This document shows positions 4,470 to 12,215 of a DNA stretch of 20,504 nt, in pieces. The notes below the pieces were generated by a model. It ran no database searches, was not told the origin of the DNA, and saw only the letters and a program-made list of their open reading frames with translations. Source of the DNA: a virus; IMG/VR virus record IMGVR_UViG_3300032144_000046, positions 1-20,504 of that record; one strand, 5' to 3'. How positions within the stretch are numbered: position 1 is the first letter of the stretch; each line of letters starts with the position of its first letter. A program made the position numbers and the translations under genes.

Positions 4470-5258
4470 CTAGCCGATCCCGAGGGCCTTCAGCGTCGCC
4501 GGTCCAAGCACACCGTCCGGGGCCAGCCCGTTGTCCTGCTGGAACTTGATGACCGCCGCCCGGGTCCGGGGGCCGGCAATCCCGTCCGCGACAAGCCCGA
4601 GTTTCGCCTGGGCCTGCGCAATCGGGGAGGGGCCGGCCTCGGCGGCGCCGCCGCTCCAGCGATCGAAGGCGGCCGCCATCTTCGCATCATACTGGTTCTG
4701 GGCGAAGCCCGGGCCATTGTAGCCCCTCGCAAAGGCGGTCCAGTCCCGGCTCCGGAGCGCACGATCCAGTCCCTTGGACTTGACGAAGTTCCCGAAGGCG
4801 GTCAGGTGGCCGGCGATCCCGTCCACGTGGGCCTGAACGAAGTCCCGGACGGAGGCGAAGCCGCAGGCGACGAAGTTCATGCCCATGATCTGGAAGGCGC
4901 CCCACGAGCACGCGGAGAGGGCGGCATCCACGTCCAGCGCCATCGCGGCGTTGAGGCGCTGATACTGGTGATCGCCGGTCGGGCCGTATAGCGTGCGGTT
5001 CCAGTTGGGCACCGAGATGGGCGTGCCCCGGTGATCCAGGGCAGTCGCGTAGCGACCATTCGTCATGCGGTGAAAGATATGCGCCTCATAGAGGATCGTG
5101 GGCCGGCCGTCCGGGAGGAAGGCGGCGCCAGACGATTCGACCTTGGCGACGGCGCGCACCGCGGCTTCCTCGACACTGAGCGCCCGGGCAACGCTCTGGA
5201 AGTCCTCCGTGGTGAGGACCCGGACGGCCTCTGGGTTTGAGAAGGTGATGACGTTCAT
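4470..5258 (-). CDS. Endolysin: N-acetylmuramidase with C-terminal peptidoglycan-binding domain
   Basis: A 262-residue protein from ATG 5258, with AAGGAG 7 nt upstream. A longer frame reaching 5555 overlaps the holin gene and lacks support. Residues about 20-200 match the N-acetylmuramidase family once called DUF3380: VAKVESSGAAFLPDG with the likely catalytic Glu41, then ILYEAHIFHRMT, CSWGAFQIMGMN and ARGYNGPGF. Residues about 212-262 are a peptidoglycan-binding repeat (AQAKLGLVADGIAGPRT; FQQDNGLAPDGVLGPAT). It would hydrolyse the glycan strand at the end of infection. No signal peptide is present, consistent with release through the holin encoded just upstream. Family and lysis role are well supported; the catalytic residue is by analogy. 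Confidence 0.9.
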   Translation of the reverse strand: MNVITFSNPEAVRVLTTEDFQSVARALSVEEAAVRAVAKVESSGAAFLPDGRPTILYEAHIFHRMTNGRYATALDHRGTPISVPNWNRTLYGPTGDHQYQRLNAAMALDVDAALSACSWGAFQIMGMNFVACGFASVRDFVQAHVDGIAGHLTAFGNFVKSKGLDRALRSRDWTAFARGYNGPGFAQNQYDAKMAAAFDRWSGGAAEAGPSPIAQAQAKLGLVADGIAGPRTRAAVIKFQQDNGLAPDGVLGPATLKALGIG

Positions 5259-5269
5259 GTGGCGTCTCC

Positions 5270-5536
5270 TTAGCGATCCATGCCCGAAGCCGCCGGGGCG
5301 GAACGGGCGAGGGCGGGGATACAGGAGTTCATCAGCGCCATGAACTCGGCGCTGCGGCGGTCCCCGACCTCCCGGAAGGCCCAGAAGGCGAGGGCGTTGA
5401 ACACGATCGCCAGGGCCATGAGGGCCAGCATATTCGGCTCCAGTTTCCCGATCATGACCCCAAGATGCTGGGAGAAGGTCCCGAGCATCGAATGGCTGAC
5501 CGGGGGCGGCGCCGGGCCTGGGACGGTGCCGCTCAT
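5270..5536 (-). CDS. Putative single-span holin
   Basis: An 88-residue protein from ATG 5536, overlapping the stop of the fiber gene (ATGA). One strong transmembrane helix lies at residues 36-54 (MLALMALAIVFNALAFWAF), with a Pro-rich N-terminal region and a C-terminal tail (FREVGDRRSAEFMALMNSC) containing a second weak helix. Position directly upstream of a muramidase gene, size and topology all suit a holin that permeabilises the inner membrane, although the family cannot be named. An alternative is a different lysis-associated membrane protein. Its stop lies 11 nt before the endolysin start, so the two form a lysis pair at the end of the tail operon. Confidence 0.65.
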   Translation of the reverse strand: MSGTVPGPAPPPVSHSMLGTFSQHLGVMIGKLEPNMLALMALAIVFNALAFWAFREVGDRRSAEFMALMNSCIPALARSAPAASGMDR

Positions 5537-6654
5537 GACCGCCGCCGGAAATCAAATGCCAGCTGCTCCTGTGCCCGGCGGACCGCGGCCCCTACCAGGG
5601 CCCCGCTCCCCTCGGCCATCCGGTGCTTCGTCTCCGCGAGGTCCCGGGTCAGCGTGAGGACCTGGCTGGAAAGGGTCTGGACGGCGCCGACCAGTCGGGC
5701 GCAGAGCGCGACCATGTCGATGCTCTCATAGGTCCCCGACTGGCTGACCATCTCCGGCGCGATCGCCTTGAGGTTGTCTGTGGTGAACCCGACTTCCCGG
5801 TGGTGCCCCCCGGCGATCGGAAGCCAATCAAAGGAGACCAGGCTAATCTGCCCGATCTGCTCCAGGCAAGAATGGAAGTCGGGGAGCGGGGTGATGTTCG
5901 TCTTCAGCCGCGGATCGGACACCGTGACCGCGGACACCCAGGCGTCGCCCGCCGCGTCGGTGAAGATGACCTCCAAGTTGGTCGGGTGCTTCTCCCCGTT
6001 CACCAGTGTCGCGCTCCGGACCGCGTAGCCGGAGAGGACCCCGGACACGGAGGCGCGCAGCGCCGGGTTCCCGCCCACCGTCGCCTCATCCAGGAGGACT
6101 TCCGGGGGATCGGTCCAGACCGGGTTGCCGTCTGCGTCCGCGGTGAGCTGCTGGCCTTCGGTCGCGAGGGGGGTGGCCAGGTAGGTTTCCGTCACCACGT
6201 CCCAATACTGGAGGGAGCCCTGGACCAGGGTGAGCGCCGTGGAGACGTAGCCGCCAACCCCGACCCCACCAGCATCGGGGTCCCAGATCAGATAGTCGCC
6301 GAGCCCGGTGCCGGTCGGGAGCGTGTCCTGCTTCCCGTTGACGACTAGGGTCAGGGCATCGACCTGGGCCTGAAGCGCCGGGAGGTCCCCGCCGGCCGTC
6401 TCCAGAGCAGTGACCCGGGTGTCCAGCGTCAACACGCTCCCCTCCAGCGCCGTGACCCCGGCACGGGCGGTCGGGTCATTCTCCCCGATGAAGGGGAGCG
6501 CGGAGAAGGCGCTCACCCCGTCGCCGGCTTTCATCCTCCAGCCGCCTGGATCGACAAGGAAGCCAATCTCAGCGGTCAGGAGGATGATGTCGTTGGAGGC
6601 CCAGAGCGATGCGTCTCCGCGCAGCTGCATCATCCGCCGATATTCGGTAGCCAT
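5533..6654 (-). CDS. Tail fiber with C-terminal S74 intramolecular chaperone
   Basis: A 373-residue protein from ATG 6654, with AAGGAGA about 9 nt upstream. Residues 6-58 (MMQLRGDASLWASNDIIL ... KAGDGVSAFSALPF) match the short N-terminal fold shared by many fibers and by Mtd, usually read as LRRGT-x-WAxxNPVL-x-EGE. A coiled-coil-like section follows (VTALEGSVLTLDTRVTALE, residues ~66-105), then a beta-rich shaft. From residue 246, SDPRLKTNI is the S74 signature with Ser246 and Lys251 as expected catalytic residues. The family releases this 128-residue domain after trimer folding. The end (ALCARLVGAVQTLSSQVLTL) is the usual helical chaperone tail. It lies between the J-like hub and the holin, as host-recognition fibers often do. 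Confidence 0.88.
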   Translation of the reverse strand: MATEYRRMMQLRGDASLWASNDIILLTAEIGFLVDPGGWRMKAGDGVSAFSALPFIGENDPTARAGVTALEGSVLTLDTRVTALETAGGDLPALQAQVDALTLVVNGKQDTLPTGTGLGDYLIWDPDAGGVGVGGYVSTALTLVQGSLQYWDVVTETYLATPLATEGQQLTADADGNPVWTDPPEVLLDEATVGGNPALRASVSGVLSGYAVRSATLVNGEKHPTNLEVIFTDAAGDAWVSAVTVSDPRLKTNITPLPDFHSCLEQIGQISLVSFDWLPIAGGHHREVGFTTDNLKAIAPEMVSQSGTYESIDMVALCARLVGAVQTLSSQVLTLTRDLAETKHRMAEGSGALVGAAVRRAQEQLAFDFRRRS

Positions 6655-6667
6655 GGCCCTCTCTCCT

Positions 6668-9600
6668 TCACTCGGGTTCAGGTTCGCAGATGCTGATTTC
6701 AAACGACCGGCGATAGATCGGTGTCTCCCCGCCGTTCGGTTTCGCGGTGTTGCTGGTATACCTCTGGAAGGCGACCTCAAAGGTATAGGTGCCCGTCCGG
6801 ATGATCTTCGCATCCAGGACCCGCTCCTGGTCGGGCGGACTGAAGGGGGACGGGTCCAGGTTAGTCCGGCTCATGAGGGTCCATGTTCCATCGTCGCCGC
6901 GCTTCCAGAAGGAGAGTTTCAGGACGCAGTAGAAGAACTCATCCCCGTTTGGCGTGTTGTGCGCCTCGGCCACGACAAGGTAGAGGGAGCCCGTCCCGAC
7001 AAACTCGAAATCCAGCGGCCAGATTTTCGGGACCGACCACCAGTTAGTCTCGTTCATGGCCTCCAACTGGAAGACCGGCACCGAGACTTCATCAATAGCC
7101 GTCCCGTCCGACCGGAACCGCTTTGTGCGCACCCACATGTCCGGGTTGTAGTAGCCGGAGCCGGTGTTAGGCTCATCGGTATACATGACGACCGACTCGC
7201 CAAACCCCCACTCCTTCGTCGCGATAAGGCGGTTATACATCCACGGGCTTCCCGCATCGCCCACGTTGATCACCGTCCCGATCTGCGTGAGCGTGAGGTC
7301 ATAGAAGTAGATGGACAGCGGATAGGACGACTCGCCCGGGCCCGGGCTGGACACGTGACGGTCCAGCGTCACGATAAGGACGTTGCCCGACCGGACCAGC
7401 CGGTTATCCACTCCGCTGTTCACCATCTCTCCGGAGGTCTGGACGGTGACCGGGCCCATCGTCATCGGGATGAACGGCCCGGTATCCTCAGCCATGTTTG
7501 GGTTGTAGTGGCGGAGTTCGGCAACCCCGCTAGGCGGGTTCATCAGCGTGAAGAAGCCGTAGGTGGTCGCGCCCCGGCAGGCCCCCATCGGGGTGTTGAA
7601 GTTGTTCGGCGAAAGCCCGTAGAGCGGACCCTTCAGGTAGCCACCCGCCGAGTCAAACCGCCAGTAGCCGCCCGTGTCCAGGGATGACACGCTTTCAAAG
7701 TCGCTGTTGCGCCAGATTTCCGAGCCGTCAAAGACGGAGCCGGAGCCCTCGCCGGTATCCCAGAGAGGGACCCCCTGGAACTTCACAGACGGGAAGGCTT
7801 CCCAGTCCCAATACCAGTGCGCGCCGCCCAGCAGCCCCTCGGGCGTCAGGATCAGACCGCCGCCGGGCTCCCACCGGCCGTCCGAAGAGACAGTGCGCGG
7901 AGTGCCGAAGGTCGGGGACACCTTGTCATCGGGGAACCCCGGGTCAGGGACCAGAAGGGGAATGAACTCGGACATTGCGGAGGTCGGGATGAGCGTGTCC
8001 ACGCAGGCGTCTTCGTTGCACGGGTCCAGAAGGTCATCGGACAGCTGGAAGACCTCATCACTGTCCTCAATCAGCGTCATGGTCACGCCCCGGTCGTCAA
8101 TCTCCGCGCCGCTGACCAACCAGAAGGTCGCCTGGTCAAAGGCGTCCTCCCGCGATAGGTTGTAGAGCGTCCCCAACTGCCGATCCGAACCGGGCACGAC
8201 AATCGGGAAGGTCGGGAGGCCGGACACGAGTTCCACCCAGTCGGGGCCTCGCGCGGAATTGGCCGCCAGTAGCAGCTGCGTCTCGCGACCGTCGCTGCGC
8301 CGGAGCCGGATCGCCGCGGTGCCCGGGAGGATCGGCACCGGCCGGTCCAGCCGGAGTTCCGCGCCGTCCTCTTCCAGCACTTCCCCATCGATGATGCCCT
8401 CATCCCACGGGGCGACGATCCCGACCCGATCATAGGGCAGGAGCAGCTGCGCTTCCTCGCTCACCCGGAGAGGCTGTGTCCGGCGCCGGTAGCGGAGGAC
8501 CGCCCACTCATAGCGGGCCCGCCGGCAGACCTCATGCGCCTTCGTCGCGCCGGCAAGGTCCACGACCAGAGGATTGACCAGGCTGACCCCCTCCGGGTAA
8601 CTGTATGTGCTCTGGCGGTAGTCATTGGCTTCGTCAAACCAGTTGATCTGGATACCGTCATTGTCGTCAGCGGTCGGGAAGCGGAGCCCGATCCCGAGGC
8701 TGCCGCGCTCCGCGAGGCGGTTCCGCCGGTTGAAGATCGCCGAGACGGCGGCGCCCCGACGCTGATCCCGCGCGAAGGTGATCCGGCCGTTGCTCATGAA
8801 AGCGATCGCGCGAGCCTTGGAGGCGACGGCCTGAAGCTGCGCGTCTGCGCTCATCTGCCGATCGAAGAGGCCATTGAATTCCCCTTCCTTGAAACCCTCC
8901 GGGTAATCCCAGAGCGCGGCCTGAACCTCGCGGATCGACTCCCAGTCAATCTGGCTGTTCGTGTATCCGCAGATGGTAGGATCGGTGAGGGTATTGATCG
9001 CCGCCGCGTTCCAGTCGCGGATCGAAGAGGCGGGAAGGAGGGCGGCCGCCGAGCCGGCGGCCCAGTCGATGGACGGGAGGACCCGCGTGACGATGGCGTT
9101 GAACGCCTCCAAGTTCTGCGTCGCGGCGCCGCCCCGATTGCGCGCGCCTACCACCAGCACCGTCTCCGTCTCAAACGTCCGATCGTCTTCCGTCAGGTTA
9201 CTGAAGCCGATGATCCCTTCCAGGTAGCCACGCCGGTTCCACGTCTCCGTGTTGCCGTTCGGGAAGGGGGGCGGGATCGGCTCAATATTCGCGACGCGGA
9301 CCCGCCAGTGGCCGGGGGTGATCAGGCCGGTCTTGAAGGTCTGCCGAAGTTCATTCGTGGTCTGCGCCTGAAGGTAGCTGTTCCAGGCCCCCGTCTCGAC
9401 CACGGCGCCGGTTTCGTCCAGCCGCTCCCCTTCGATGGAGATGAGGACGGTAGCCGGCATGGTGTTGCTCGGCGCCTGGACCTTCTTCCCGGCGACGTTG
9501 CCCATCAGGCCTCCCGGGAACCCGACCTGCGCCCAGATTTCGGACACGTCATCAGACGGGAGTTCAAACCAGGGGGACCACTGATTGCTCTGCCCGACCT

Positions 9601-10393
9601 CGCCGAGTTCTAACCGGGAGAGGTTCTGGACCGCCCAGGCCATCCGGATATCGCCCGGAAGCGTCTGCCCCGGGGAGTAGGCGATGACCGTCCCCTGCTG
9701 GGTCCCGATGGCGCTGTCAGCGAAGCGGAACGCCTCAAAGGAGTAGGTCCCGCGCCCGATGCAGTAGACCGCGGTGACACTCTGCTCCGCGGTCGTGTGC
9801 TTCTGCTCCTTCCAGAGGCTCGTGTCAACGGAGTTATCGACCACCCGCCATTCCGACCAGCCGGGCATGATGAGGTCCGGCCAGTGGCGCATCCGGCCGT
9901 AGATGTCCGGGATGCGTGACAGCGGGCGCATTGTATTCTTGGGCGTGGTGAGAGAGTTGAGGGCGGTCGGCTGGTCGCTAGGCGCCACCGCGTTAGACTG
10001 CTGCTTAGGGCGCATCAGCATCGAAATGCCGAAGGCGATGGCCATGTTGATCGCGGTGATCGCTGCATAGACGATGATAGAGGCCACCAGGGTAGAAGTC
10101 CCGAGGGTCGCCGCGACGGAGGCGACGATGACGGTCATCGTGGTCGGCTCCGCCGGGTAGACCGCGACGTGCCAGACTTCGCCCTCCGCGACCTCGATGC
10201 TGGCCGCATCTTCGATCGGGACCGCGCCCCGAGGCGCCACTGCACCGCGGTAGAGTTCAAAGGTAAGACCGCCCCACCGATCCGGCGAAATAGACATCAG
10301 AGCCGTCGCGAGGTTGGTCCCGGTAGGGAACTCAAACCGCTCCGGCTCCTTGTCCTCCTGGAGGGGGAAGGTAACGATGATCGCTGCGGTCAT
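6668..10393 (-). CDS. J-like central tail hub / tip attachment protein
   Basis: A 1241-residue protein from ATG 10393, which overlaps the NlpC gene stop (ATGA). The longer frame reaching 10648 overlaps that gene and is rejected. Length, position after NlpC/P60 and before the fiber, and a hydrophobic block at residues 86-127 (TVIVASVAATLGTSTLVASI...) followed by MRPKQQSNAVAPSDQPTALNSLTTPKNTMRPLSR match the J / host-specificity protein family of long-tailed phages. The central part has hub-like motifs (AQLQAVASKARAIAFMSNGRITF, residues ~580-610). The C-terminal ~380 residues are rich in Gly, Trp and Tyr and may be a receptor-facing beta domain. It would form the trimeric tail tip that seals the tube and contacts the receptor. 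Family by eye; the C-terminal domain is unrecognised. Confidence 0.85.
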   Translation of the reverse strand: MTAAIIVTFPLQEDKEPERFEFPTGTNLATALMSISPDRWGGLTFELYRGAVAPRGAVPIEDAASIEVAEGEVWHVAVYPAEPTTMTVIVASVAATLGTSTLVASIIVYAAITAINMAIAFGISMLMRPKQQSNAVAPSDQPTALNSLTTPKNTMRPLSRIPDIYGRMRHWPDLIMPGWSEWRVVDNSVDTSLWKEQKHTTAEQSVTAVYCIGRGTYSFEAFRFADSAIGTQQGTVIAYSPGQTLPGDIRMAWAVQNLSRLELGEVGQSNQWSPWFELPSDDVSEIWAQVGFPGGLMGNVAGKKVQAPSNTMPATVLISIEGERLDETGAVVETGAWNSYLQAQTTNELRQTFKTGLITPGHWRVRVANIEPIPPPFPNGNTETWNRRGYLEGIIGFSNLTEDDRTFETETVLVVGARNRGGAATQNLEAFNAIVTRVLPSIDWAAGSAAALLPASSIRDWNAAAINTLTDPTICGYTNSQIDWESIREVQAALWDYPEGFKEGEFNGLFDRQMSADAQLQAVASKARAIAFMSNGRITFARDQRRGAAVSAIFNRRNRLAERGSLGIGLRFPTADDNDGIQINWFDEANDYRQSTYSYPEGVSLVNPLVVDLAGATKAHEVCRRARYEWAVLRYRRRTQPLRVSEEAQLLLPYDRVGIVAPWDEGIIDGEVLEEDGAELRLDRPVPILPGTAAIRLRRSDGRETQLLLAANSARGPDWVELVSGLPTFPIVVPGSDRQLGTLYNLSREDAFDQATFWLVSGAEIDDRGVTMTLIEDSDEVFQLSDDLLDPCNEDACVDTLIPTSAMSEFIPLLVPDPGFPDDKVSPTFGTPRTVSSDGRWEPGGGLILTPEGLLGGAHWYWDWEAFPSVKFQGVPLWDTGEGSGSVFDGSEIWRNSDFESVSSLDTGGYWRFDSAGGYLKGPLYGLSPNNFNTPMGACRGATTYGFFTLMNPPSGVAELRHYNPNMAEDTGPFIPMTMGPVTVQTSGEMVNSGVDNRLVRSGNVLIVTLDRHVSSPGPGESSYPLSIYFYDLTLTQIGTVINVGDAGSPWMYNRLIATKEWGFGESVVMYTDEPNTGSGYYNPDMWVRTKRFRSDGTAIDEVSVPVFQLEAMNETNWWSVPKIWPLDFEFVGTGSLYLVVAEAHNTPNGDEFFYCVLKLSFWKRGDDGTWTLMSRTNLDPSPFSPPDQERVLDAKIIRTGTYTFEVAFQRYTSNTAKPNGGETPIYRRSFEISICEPEPE

Positions 10394-10761
10394 ACGGTCC
10401 ACCATTCGGCTTTCGGCCAGACCCGCCGGATGACCGGCAGAGAGGTCCAGACCACGGAAGAGTTCCGGGAGAGAGCATGGAGAACCCCGTTGGCGAGGAA
10501 GACCCCGACATGCGCGGGCTCCAACACCGCCATGTCCCCTTCGATCGGATAGGGACGGGTGTGCCACATCGGGCGGGCCGCGGAGGTCGCCCGCGCGAGG
10601 TTGCCGGGCACACACCATTCCTCGGTATCGCCGAAGGGGAGCGGACAAGGGAGTCCCATCGACCCCCGGACGTGCTTGACCAGGGTCCAGCAGTCAAACG
10701 TCTCCGGCGGGTGCGAGGGGAACCCGTAGGGCCGGCCCACCAGGCGGAGGAAGCGATCCAT
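10390..10761 (-). CDS. NlpC/P60-type tail tip peptidase (K-like)
   Basis: A 123-residue protein from ATG 10761, whose start overlaps the previous stop as TGATG. The motif TFDCWTLVKHVR places the nucleophile at Cys24. GDMAVLEPAHVGVFLANGVLHA supplies the His (His84) in the usual H-V-G position, typical of the NlpC/P60 fold. It matches the C-terminal half of lambda K and similar tail-tip proteins, but is shorter and lacks the N-terminal Mov34-like domain. The likely role is to trim peptidoglycan or aid tip assembly at infection. Order (tip proteins, NlpC, J-like hub) supports the call. Confidence 0.85.
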   Translation of the reverse strand: MDRFLRLVGRPYGFPSHPPETFDCWTLVKHVRGSMGLPCPLPFGDTEEWCVPGNLARATSAARPMWHTRPYPIEGDMAVLEPAHVGVFLANGVLHALSRNSSVVWTSLPVIRRVWPKAEWWTV

Positions 10762-11279
10762 CAGAACGGCCTCAGCCCCTCGAAACGCTCCAGGGTGTAG
10801 TAGAGGCCCGCGCGCTTCGTTGGAAGCCGGCCCCCGACCAGATCCAGTTCGGCGACATCCACGGCCACCTTCGCGTTCTCAATCCGGAAGACCAGCGGCG
10901 AAAGCCACACCGGCCGGTCCAGCATCCCGGGGTCCACGAAGACGCGGAGCGTAGCGAAGGCCGGCTGGTTCAGCATCGGCGAGCGCAGCTTGTAGAGTTC
11001 CTGGAGAAGGTCCCCGTTCAGCGCGTCGATGCGACACTGCGACTCGTATTCGCTGGAGTTCCGGATGGCCGGCTTGGAGAAGGTGAAGGACAGCGGGAAG
11101 AAGACCCGCGGCCATCCGTTCTCATCGGTCGCCTCTAGCGGGCGATCCTGCCGGTTGCAGATAAGGATTGGGTTGAAGATCGCCGGGCCGTTGATCTCCA
11201 GCGTCTCCACGAGCACCCCCGTTGTCGGCGGGGTCGCCAGCCATTCGGCATATTCGTCGCGGACGTTACGGGTTGGCAT
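10761..11279 (-). CDS. Minor tail tip protein (DUF1833-like)
   Basis: A 172-residue protein from ATG 11279, overlapping the previous stop as TAATG. It is a beta-rich sequence with a first segment VLVETLEINGPAIFNPILICNRQ and a polar NGWPRVFFPLSFTFSKPAI. The position just before the NlpC/P60 gene corresponds to the lambda L slot, and DUF1833-type proteins often fill it. I cannot see a metal-binding Cys cluster like that of lambda L. The call is from position and general resemblance. Confidence 0.65.
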   Translation of the reverse strand: MPTRNVRDEYAEWLATPPTTGVLVETLEINGPAIFNPILICNRQDRPLEATDENGWPRVFFPLSFTFSKPAIRNSSEYESQCRIDALNGDLLQELYKLRSPMLNQPAFATLRVFVDPGMLDRPVWLSPLVFRIENAKVAVDVAELDLVGGRLPTKRAGLYYTLERFEGLRPF

Positions 11280-11806
11280 TACACATGTGCTCCAGGGACA
11301 AGAGCGTTGACTGCATCGGGGGGAAGATCGTCCGGGGTCCGGGCGTCATAGACATCCGGCGAGGGCAGCGCCGGGTCCGCGGCATCCACCGGATCATCCG
11401 GCGCGAAGGGAGGCGGGGGCACCCAGGGCGTCGCATATGTCTCCAGATCGAAATTGACCGTGAAGAGGCTCATGCTGTTGGGGTGAGGCGCAACCGACCG
11501 CTCCCCGCTGAAGTGGCAGATGTAGGGGATCATCCCGACCCCCGTCAGCATCGGCATGTTGAACCAGAGGGTTCCAAACTTCAGCGTGGTCCCGTAGAAA
11601 ATCTCAAAGTCCATCAGCTGGGCGGCGGTAAAGATGAAGGACACTGTAACGTCCCGGCGCTCATCGCTGGAGTTGAGGCGGAGCCGGGCCGGACCGTCCT
11701 GGACGGCCATGACCATGAACCGCGGGCGGGGATTGCTCCGGTAGGTGGTCCGGAGCGGGCAGCCTAGGATCGCCTCCGGCCAGTCGATGTCTGTGGGGTT
11801 CGGCAT
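11279..11806 (-). CDS. Minor tail protein, copy B of a tandem paralog pair
   Basis: A 175-residue protein from ATG 11806, 7 nt after the stop of its paralog. It contains DWPEAILGCPLR, DERRDVTVSFIFTAAQL, FEIFYGTTLKFG and PNSMSLFTVNF, matching the neighbouring 133-residue protein (WPEATLGCPLR, DERRDYRAEFLWTLAQL, FETFYQTTINYG, HTGLYRVAF). The pattern is typical of a small tail-tip family with W-P-x-x-L near the start and LT-x-x-Q-x-x-x-FE-x-F in the middle. Copy B carries an extra ~45-residue Pro/Asp-rich C-terminal tail (PPPPFAPDDPVDAADPALPS). The role is probably a distal tail or tip adaptor ring, as for lambda M. The function of the tail is unknown. Confidence 0.7.
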   Translation of the reverse strand: MPNPTDIDWPEAILGCPLRTTYRSNPRPRFMVMAVQDGPARLRLNSSDERRDVTVSFIFTAAQLMDFEIFYGTTLKFGTLWFNMPMLTGVGMIPYICHFSGERSVAPHPNSMSLFTVNFDLETYATPWVPPPPFAPDDPVDAADPALPSPDVYDARTPDDLPPDAVNALVPGAHV

Positions 11807-11813
11807 ATCCCGA

Positions 11814-12215
11814 TCACTCCCAGTTCACTGCTTCGGCGACGCGCCAGAAAGCCGTCGCCTGGAAGGCGACGCGATAGAGCCCGGTATGGTCCGGCTGCGG
11901 CGTCACCGAATAGGCGCTGACCATCTGGGTGTAGAGGGGTTCCATGATCCCGGTCGTCAGGGCCTTCATCATGAACGCCCGGAGCCCGTAGTTGATCGTG
12001 GTCTGGTAGAAGGTCTCAAACTCCGCCAACTGCGCGAGCGTCCAAAGGAACTCCGCCCGGTAGTCCCGGCGCTCATCGAACCGGAGCAGCTTGAACCCGG
12101 GCGGTAGTTCCTCAATGGTCGTGCGCTCAAACATCGGGGGGATGTTCGCGCCGTAGCCGTTCCGGAGCGGGCACCCCAGCGTCGCCTCGGGCCAGAGGAT
12201 CGTGGTTGTGCGCAT
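11814..12215 (-). CDS. Minor tail protein, copy A of a tandem paralog pair
   Basis: A 133-residue protein from ATG 12215, overlapping the tape-measure stop as TGATG. It shares with the next gene the blocks WPEA-x-LGCPLR at residue 8, DERRD near 47, the [AE]FL/FI-x-T-x-AQL helix, and FE-x-FY-x-TT. This indicates a duplication and divergence. It sits immediately downstream of the tape measure, the position of lambda M-type proteins that link tube and tip. No enzymatic motif is visible. Confidence 0.72.
   Translation of the reverse strand: MRTTTILWPEATLGCPLRNGYGANIPPMFERTTIEELPPGFKLLRFDERRDYRAEFLWTLAQLAEFETFYQTTINYGLRAFMMKALTTGIMEPLYTQMVSAYSVTPQPDHTGLYRVAFQATAFWRVAEAVNWE

Noticed and set aside
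5533-6654. Diversity-generating retroelement suggested by the Mtd-like N terminus
   Set aside because: No reverse transcriptase or template repeat in the window, and the C terminus is an S74 domain rather than a variable lectin domain.
6410-7687. 425-residue plus-strand open frame
   Set aside because: Antisense to the fiber and hub genes and crosses their boundary; no RBS or domain.
8534-9613. 359-residue plus-strand open frame
   Set aside because: Antisense shadow of the J-like hub; no start signal and a composition typical of reversed high-GC coding.
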